Shown piece after piece: positions 57,447-64,000 of a stretch of DNA of 64,000 bases (position 1 is the first letter of the stretch; every line of letters starts with the position of its first letter). This DNA comes from Morinoia aosen (taxonomy: Eukaryota; Arthropoda; Malacostraca; Amphipoda; Talitridae). The stretch is from positions 34,944,139 to 35,008,138 of the forward strand of contig CM059563.1 in assembly GCA_030386875.1 (NCBI GenBank), read 5' to 3'. The translations under genes were made by a program, and so were the position numbers. Below the pieces are notes generated by a model. It saw nothing but the letters and a program-made list of their open reading frames with translations. It ran no database searches and had not been told where the DNA came from.

Positions 57447-59079
57447 CTGCCGTTGCTCAGTATGAATCATTGTATCACAGAGTGCCCAGAACAAAATTTA
57501 TCTGGAATTGTTCGCAATTCCTTTCCGCCAGCTATACGTTTCACTGACAACAAAATTTGTCTGGAACAGTTCGTGATCCTAAGGTTTCCGCAAGTAATGT
57601 CATAGTACATGGGTTTGTTAGTGTTTCCGTCGATTTTAAATCGCTTCCCGTCACGATATTTGCGACATAGGACAAAATAAGAGCAGAAGCATCCAGCGAA
57701 GTAAATCTTGAAGACGAGATTTAGTGCCAGTTTCCATTTTGATAAACAAATTTTTTTCTCATAAATTGAATAAAATATTCTGAAAGAGTAGACTTATATT
57801 CATTGCTACGATCATAACTTGATGCAACTAAAATGATGATTCAAATCCAAAAGTCCTATTGGTCGTTGCCCAAAGGCATATAAGACTTGTCTCATTTATT
57901 TAAAGTTCGTTAATATATTACGTGAGACAATGAAGTAACATTTCTTCGTAGTTAATCTTACACTAAGCGGTGTATTTATCTAACATTCATCTGAACTACA
58001 TCACTGATTGCTAGGCGGAAGTATTGTTTAACGTTTATTTAAAGTTAATCACTTGACTGAGCTAAGCCATCTGGTCGCATTTATGAATTTTTCGCAATAC
58101 TAAGCACAAGCCATTAAGTAATATTCATTTAAAGTCTAGCACTATGATAAGCTGAATAATTAAGTAACATTTAATTTCAACGTTTATTACCATACCAAAC
58201 GAGACAATTAAGTAACATTTCTTGCATGTTTACCACTAAGCCAGGGTGAGAAATTCGAGAAACATTGTTTGAAATTATAATGATGAAAGCGGTAAATTCA
58301 GAAATATTGAATTTGAATTTATCGCAAAAACTAGGCAAACAAAACGACGATCTTCAACCGATAACGGCCAGGAAAATTAAAACACTAAAAACCCATAGTG
58401 TAATGACTGTTGCTGCAGTCCTTGCATCGCCTTTTTTCCCTTGAGTTAAGGTGTGATTCACTAGATAAATGACTCAACATTTGATGACGATTGCCTGATT
58501 TCCCCACGTCTACATCATTTTCTCCATTTGAAGCACAAACAAGGATCGTATTATGTAATTCTCTAGAATAAACCAAGCACTATGGACGACGCAAAGTAAG
58601 CCCAATACAGGAAGGTGTTTCATATCCAGCACCCCATCAACACTGCCATCAAGGTGCATGTTGAATGTTACTGCGGTGTTGGTTAGGAACTGTCATGAAA
58701 AACTTGGAAAATCGTGCAGACGAGCAGATGGTAGGAAACTCACCGATAAGATCTTCATCTACTTCGCTTTGGGATTTTCAAAACCTAAGCTGCAACTTTT
58801 CCATGACGACAAAAGCTTAATATTCTGAAATAATTCTTCATAAAACTACCCAGCTTAAATTGCATTGTACCACCCTATAATACATTTAATGAGAGATACC
58901 GTCATGATTCCGTCATCTGTTTCGTTTGATTCTAAGCTAAACTGTAATGTCGATCCTGAACAAGTCTCTGATGGAGAAAAGTTTACGACGTTCTATTCAT
59001 TTTTGTGAACATCACGGAATGATGAAGTTAGTCTATTACATAAGTTCACAGATCTTATATAATCGCAAAAATTTCTCAC
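57447..59079 (-). other. POMT2 intron
   Basis: A 1.6-kb intron. Between about 57890 and 58250 a degenerate repeated pattern is seen (AAGTAACATTT with TTTAAAGTTA-like spacers, about four times). No gene recognised. Confidence 0.5.
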
Positions 59080-59174
59080 GTGGGGATAGAGTTGCGTTGT
59101 GCAGAATGTTTCCTTGCAAAGTCATCTGGTACTCAGGGCTAAGAGCCGCTTCTTCGCTCCCGGCTAAGCTAAAC
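59080..59174 (-). CDS. POMT2: POMT2 exon (luminal loop before MIR)
   Basis: The 95 bases encode SLAGSEEAALSPEYQMTLQG then NILHNATLSP. This corresponds to the vertebrate segment [22 protein letters not shown] that precedes the first MIR motif. The acceptor is TTTTCCTTTTAG, the donor CCAC|GTGAGA. The phase 2 entry and phase 1 exit both fit the neighbours. NAT is a potential N-glycosylation site, conserved in position with NAS. Confidence 0.93.
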
Positions 59175-60249
59175 CTAAAAGGAAAACGAGTGATTTGAAA
59201 AATTTCAAGGCACACAAAACTTTGAGCAGTTGTTGTCTTAATCTGAAAGATTTAGGTGACTCTACTCTGTTTTGATTTCCTTCTCATCACAGACATTAGA
59301 CTTTGAGCTGCTGCTGTCTTAATCTTGTGGCTTTTAATTGACTACCTCATTTTGATTTCATTCTCATGACGAGTAGTTTCATTTTACAAATTATTTATAT
59401 TCAGCAACTAACTCTTGTGTCAATCAGTGCTGTTTGCAAATAAATCCAAAATAACAGCCCACCTTTTATCAATCTGTAGCATAATATTCGACTTAATAGA
59501 TCTCAAACTTGGTTTTCAATTTCCGTTTATTAACTCAATACATTTTTGAAAGAAATAAATTAGGTAAACAGTGATCTGAATTGGCTGAAAAGAGATACAT
59601 CGAATGTAAGTTTCTACCTCGAAAATTTTGAAGCCCTACTATATTCCCTTCAGGCATGCAATACAATGTATACGCAACTCACCGCTGGGAATTTCTTGAT
59701 CACATAATTACATATTATTTGAACACCGAAAATATTGAGAATTCTTTCCTGTTTTCCTGTGCTAGTAGTGCGTGTATATTTTTCAAATACAGACATTTTA
59801 CTAGGGTCAAATTCCGATATAAATTTAAGGCAGTATGTTGAACACCCAAAAAATATGAGAATTGTTTTTTGAGAAATTGGGCTTTTTAGTTTCTGACTAT
59901 AGTGTAAAAGCAAGAAAAGACTATTTTCATGATTTCGAGTTGCTGGATCGGCTAAAACGCCTAAATTTCAAGCAAAATCGCATTTCTTGCAGGCTAAGTT
60001 GAAATCATTAATACAAAATTCTCTGGTAGGGCTCAAGTCCTTGATAGGCTCTTCATGATTTGCAAACGAGTGTTTAAATTTTACCAAAATATAGGTTAAC
60101 AAAATGCAAAACATATTTTCAATATTCATGACCGATGTTCTACACAGGAGAATCAGATGCAACCCCTAATGGTAGCTCCCTCAAATTTCAAGACGACACC
60201 CAGTGATCGTATCAGAACAAAGGAACACAACACGTCGCGGAGCACTCAC
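59175..60249 (-). other. POMT2 intron
   Basis: A 1.1-kb intron. At 59218-59372 a segment of about 80 bases is tandemly duplicated with divergence (both copies share CTTTGAGC and TGTCTTAATCT). Otherwise nothing recognised. Confidence 0.5.
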
Positions 60250-60356
60250 GCTCGGTACAGGCGCGCGTCGTGAATAAAGAAGCAAGTGAGGTACACGACT
60301 GCCGGCAGCAGCACAAGGCACACGACTCGGGCTATCAGATGCATCAGCAGTTCCCG
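60250..60356 (-). CDS. POMT2: POMT2 exon (membrane helix)
   Basis: The 107 bases encode RELLMHLIARVVCLVLLPAV then VYLTCFFIHDARLYRA, a membrane helix ending in the lumen, matching the vertebrate [20 protein letters not shown]. The acceptor GTTCGCAG opens phase 0. The donor GAGC|GTGAGT closes in phase 2. Confidence 0.93.
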
Positions 60357-60579
60357 CTGCGAACAAAATATCCAATCAACTACCATTTTTTAACAACACA
60401 GAAAAAATTCTGAAAAGTATCATTTTCCCACTGTATCTAATTTTGATTTCGATAAAAATAGCTAGGTACCGGACCCCATCACAGAATGAGGCTAATTTAA
60501 TGAAGCCAGAATGAGTCTGGTTCCTATCAATGTCCACATGAGGTATTGCAATAACGCTATTTCTGACTTCACTTCTCAC
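60357..60579 (-). other. POMT2 intron (223 bp)
   Basis: Short intron; includes a copy of the dispersed segment also found at 26836-26905. Confidence 0.5.
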
Positions 60580-60721
60580 CGCCGTAGATCGGGCGAAGAA
60601 ACCCCAGATTTCAGAAGCGGTGAAGAGTCCCACCACCGCCACCGTGAACAGGCCCACGAACTTCACACTCACAACACATCCCAGGGACAAGCCCGTCGCT
60701 GCTAGGCTGGCCCACCAGCTC
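60580..60721 (-). CDS. POMT2: POMT2 exon (VKFVGLF helix)
   Basis: The 142 bases encode SWWASLAATGLSLGCVVSVK then FVGLFTVAVVGLFTASEIWG, membrane helices with the highly conserved VKFVGLF. Vertebrate POMT2 has [20 protein letters not shown]. The acceptor TATTTTTCAAG gives one G that completes a Ser codon from the exon at 62234. The donor GGCG|GTGAGA is phase 0. Confidence 0.95.
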
Positions 60722-61595
60722 CTTGAAAAATATCCAGCCCTGGAAGTAAAGTTTCAAACTTCTATGGTGACATTATTTTCTGTTTCCAGTCCACTCAGCC
60801 AACAACCTGTTTGTTTCATTGCTGACTTTCGCTAACATTTGTGTCTGCATTACGTAGAAAGGCTGCTCGTTCTATGAAGAACTCATGACTCAAAATACCT
60901 GAGGTGAATATGAAATCGATAGAATCGGTCGAATGTGAACACATTGACATTGAATTATTTTACGCGTAAATTATAATTGTTAGGCAAACAACAATAGTTT
61001 TTCCATTTCTGAGCTGAGATTGAGCTCGCCAATATACTTGGCCCCTTGGCACCTATATGACACGTCGGTAACCTCTCCATGAGTAACAACATTCGGCATC
61101 GTGAGGTAGGCGATCCATTAAGGTTCATTCTGGTAAGTAACCTCGTTCGAACTGTTATTCTGAAATATCAGTAGAGCGAACAATTGGGGAATCTAATTCA
61201 TGTTTCAATGATGGTTTTGGTCCCAAACGTATTGCAGAGCTGACGACAAAAAATTCAAATGTATCGAATTCAAAAATCTATTATGAATTGAACTTCAGTT
61301 AGAACATAAATACAACAATTTAGGCATAGATTAGGGTTACTTGTTTACCGAATTAATAGCTTCCTACAGTGCTTCCAAGATTATCCAGCCTGTTTACTTG
61401 TTTAAACGAATGAATGAAGCACACGAGAGAAGAAATGTTAAAAATCCTACACAACACCGTACTAATTATTCTTGCACGCCTAACTAGATGATGTGACATG
61501 CGCAAATTAACATACAGAACAATTAGCACATTCCTACACACTTATCAATACAAGCCACTCTCACATGTTACCACAATCCACGCTTGCGTTTCAAC
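60722..61595 (-). other. POMT2 intron segment
   Basis: A/T-rich intron between the 20-bp array and the exon at 60580; nothing recognised. Confidence 0.5.
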
Positions 61596-62233
61596 ACATT
61601 CCACGCTCACGCGTCAACACAAGCCACGTTCACACAACACAAGCTACGCTCACATATCAACACAAGCCCCGTTCACACAACACATTCCACGCTCACGCGT
61701 CAACACAAGCCACGCTCACATATCAACACAAGCCACGTTCACACAACACAAGCTACGCTCACATATCAACACAAGCCACGTTCACACAACACATTCCACG
61801 CTCACGCGTCAACACAAGCCACGCTCACACAACACAAGCCATGCTCACGCATCAACACAAGCCACGCTCACACAACACAAGCCACGCTCACACAACACAA
61901 GCCACGCTCATACAACACAAGCCACGCTCACACAACACAAGCCACGCTCACACAATACAAGCCACGCTCACACAACACAAGCCACGCTCACACAACACAA
62001 GCCCCGCTCATACAACACAAGCCACGCTCACACAACACAAGCCACGTTCACACAACACAAGCCACGCTCACACAACGCAAGCCACGCTCACACAATACAA
62101 GCCACGCTCACACAGCACAAGCCACGCTCACACAACACAAGCCATGCTCACACAACACAAGCCACGCTCATACAACCCAAGCCACACTCACACAACACAA
62201 GCACCACGCACACACAACACAAGCCACGCTCAC
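61596..62233 (-). repeat. 20-bp minisatellite starting at a POMT2 donor (about 32 copies)
   Basis: On the gene strand the intron begins GTGAGCGTGGCTTGTGTTGT directly at the donor of the exon at 62234, and this 20-base unit repeats for about 640 bases. Units nearest the exon are simple. The far third (to about 61850) mixes in longer composite units with ATTGTGTTGATATGTGAGC-like and ACGCGTGAGC-like forms. Almost every unit keeps GTGAGC or GTGAAC, so many donor-like strings follow the real one. Confidence 0.9.
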
Positions 62234-62342
62234 GAGCACGAGGCGCGGTGCAGGAAGGTCAGGGAGAGCCAGGCGGCCACCACGAAGAAGAGCAGCGGCG
62301 CGTCGAGGAGGATGAATTTGGTTAGAGTCAAGGAGCCAACGT
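62234..62342 (-). CDS. POMT2: POMT2 exon (ILLD helix)
   Basis: The 109 bases encode VGSLTLTKFILLDAPLLFFV then VAAWLSLTFLHRASC, the conserved luminal-loop-to-helix segment (LSQYILLDPILMFF in relatives). The acceptor GTGACATTGCAG is followed by two bases completing a codon. The donor GCTC|GTGAGC ends in phase 2. It is the most 5' exon visible; the catalytic first loop and the initiator Met lie to the right of the window. Confidence 0.92.
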
Positions 62343-63149
62343 CTGCAATGTCACAGAGCATAAATATGTTGGTCAGAGTCCGGGACCCAACTAATATTTG
62401 GGTCCTGTTAATGTTTTGTTATTATATACCGCGTGGACTATAAAAAGTAAACCAAACTTTAAATGTTAATAACTTTGGATTGAGATATATCAGTTTCATT
62501 TGTTGGGTTACACACAGAGATATGTATCCTGACAACAAAGCTTTAGTTCTGAGTATAAATATGTAAGGTTTAATTCGTCTGGAATTTACTTTTAAATATA
62601 AATTTCCAGTGACTAAGCCCATCGTTATGCAACTAACAAAAGAGCAACACACTTTCATCAACAGCGTCTGGGCGGAACAAAGAATATAAAGGAAGTATAA
62701 AATAAATATGAACAGAGATTTCCTGATAGATGTTCTCCAAGACATTCCTTCAGCAAATCTGTTAATGAAATCTCTGCTACGCCACCATGATTTTTCTAAA
62801 AGTAAATAGAAGGTACGAAATTTCTGAAAATATATTCATGACTGGCAAAGATTGTCTCTGCAATATCATAATTTGTGCTGGTAATTTTAATTGATCCCAG
62901 AACATTATCCGGGCTTTGAATAATATCTATCTTTCCTTCAATAATCTCTTGAGGTGGCAGTCGTTTACATTATGTCCTTTACTTTGAAGTTGGAATGTTT
63001 GTTTTGATAGAAATGATTTTGCGTAGAATATCACATTGAATTTTCAATAAAATATTCATGTAGCTACAGGTATAAAACTGAAAACCTGGAACCCCTATGA
63101 AAAAATGCAATTTTCGTAATTAGAGGTTTGGGCCATCATTGCTCGAATG
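62343..63149 (-). other. POMT2 intron segment
   Basis: A/T-rich; nothing recognised. A short plus-strand echo of exon sequence (GGTCAGAGTC near 62371 against GGTTAGAGTC near 62321) suggests a small local duplication of about 50 bases. Confidence 0.4.
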
Positions 63150-64000
63150 ACGGCTTGAATTTGAATTTCATATCCAATAGCCATAAAAGTCGTACACAAA
63201 ATTAGAAAAAAATTGCAGCTGTTCCTCTTTCAAAACGGTCTTGATATCAGCCACAATACGTGAATGAGAAAGTCGAGCCGAGACTTTGTTTTTTAAACCA
63301 TTCCTCGCAGGCTCAATGATCTTTACATCAAGGATATAAGCACTTCACGTGAAATAATTCACATCATCATTATGCTCATCAAACCATGTATGGACACAAT
63401 GAGCGTTTGAACAGAGGTATTTTTATCTTGGCATAGATGACGTTCTACAGTAAAAACTGTCTGATGCTTAGGGAGTAATGATCAGCATGAATGCTGCTGT
63501 AATGCTCGCCTGGGATTTCCCCCTCAGGACTCCAAGCCAAGCCAAGGAATTGCTCCCCACGCCACCACAGACCCCTCCATAGCCACAGCACGAACTGAGG
63601 TAAACAAGAAATGATTTTGCCAGTGTTGACCTGACAAAAACACGTCTGAGGATCTGGAATAATGAAGACGATGATTCATCAGACTGGATTACCTACTCCC
63701 ATTGTTGTTGAGTCCAATTTTGGCAATCTAGGTAAAACAGTCTTTGAACTTCGAATTTCAGCCACTGTTTTGCTTCACTGAGGATACTTTTCCCAGTTTT
63801 GTATAGGCTGTTGTAACGCTTAGTACAGTGGTGGGGATGCCCACAAAGTTGGATGTTCAAGACACAGACGCTCCAGCGAGTGGGCTCCAATTGATCATGC
63901 CACCTTACGCATCAAGCAAATCGAGTGTAATAGCAATTGGTGGGGAACAATTTTCTTAGTACAACTCCCAAGCCTGCAGGATGCTTAACTGGTATCTTTC
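63150..64000 (-). mobile_element. Tc1-like transposon remnant 3
   Basis: The minus strand preserves Tc1 transposase blocks of a different subfamily from the other two: KQWLKFEVQRLFYLDCQNW, then WTQQQWE, VIQSDESSSSLFQ with the first catalytic Asp, LRRVFVR, and further down VKIIEPLW and SARLSHSRIVADIKTVL. Many stops and frame changes show great age. It continues past the right edge. Confidence 0.7.

Noticed and set aside
19113-62342. POMT1 instead of POMT2
   Set aside because: The C-terminal helix block ([22 protein letters not shown]) and the QARLSGN/LHNA loop resemble POMT2 as remembered; POMT1 differs there. A tree would settle it.
61565-62443. Histidine/threonine-rich proteins in all three plus-strand frames
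   Set aside because: They arise from the 20-bp repeat and have no homologous content.

Overview
The window looks like animal nuclear DNA, most likely from an arthropod with a large, repeat-rich genome. The grounds are small coding exons with GT/AG introns spread over more than 40 kb, Penelope-like retroelements with GIY-YIG domains, a Polinton, Tc1-like transposons and a CR1/L2-type LINE. The species cannot be named from this sequence.

One host gene organises the window. Eleven well-supported exons and one probable exon on the minus strand, from 62342 down to 19113, encode the middle of protein O-mannosyltransferase 2 (POMT2; Drosophila twisted). All eleven exon-exon joins keep the reading frame, giving about 509 codons. 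They run from the N-terminal membrane helices, through the luminal MIR region, to the C-terminal membrane helices. The first and last exons lie outside the window. Everything else is intron, or sequence beyond the last visible exon.

Region by region: (1) 1-18097 is a nest of mobile elements in the last visible intron. A Polinton (337-14168, 291-bp terminal inverted repeats, 6-bp target duplication CCTATC) sits inside a Penelope-like element. Beside it are a Tc1 fragment and a second Penelope-like element, itself split by a LINE tail and an 839-bp foldback element flanked by TTAA. (2) 18101-19150 is 21 exact-length copies of a 50-bp unit that contains the end of a POMT2 exon and its splice donor. 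(3) 19113-28195 holds six POMT2 exons in ordinary introns. (4) 29395-31465 is a 23-bp minisatellite, followed by a decayed Tc1 copy. (5) 32772-32955 is a POMT2 exon. From its acceptor to 54514 runs a block of about 21.6 kb built from about 380 copies of a 45-bp unit containing that acceptor and the first exon bases, plus 31-bp arrays, three copies of a 379-bp spacer and a nearly perfect 4750-bp tandem duplication. (6) 54689-56604 is a 5'-truncated LINE. (7) 57296-62342 holds five more POMT2 exons. One has two extra tandem copies of its donor. The most 5' one is followed directly by a 20-bp array whose unit starts with its donor. (8) 62343-64000 is intron with a Tc1 remnant at the edge.

The most unusual feature is that four splice junctions of one gene (three donors, one acceptor) have each become part of a tandem repeat, from three copies to about 380. 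The 45-bp unit is a multiple of three, carries its own branch-point-like CTGAC and TTACAG acceptor, and stays open in the exon frame for about eleven units upstream of the exon.
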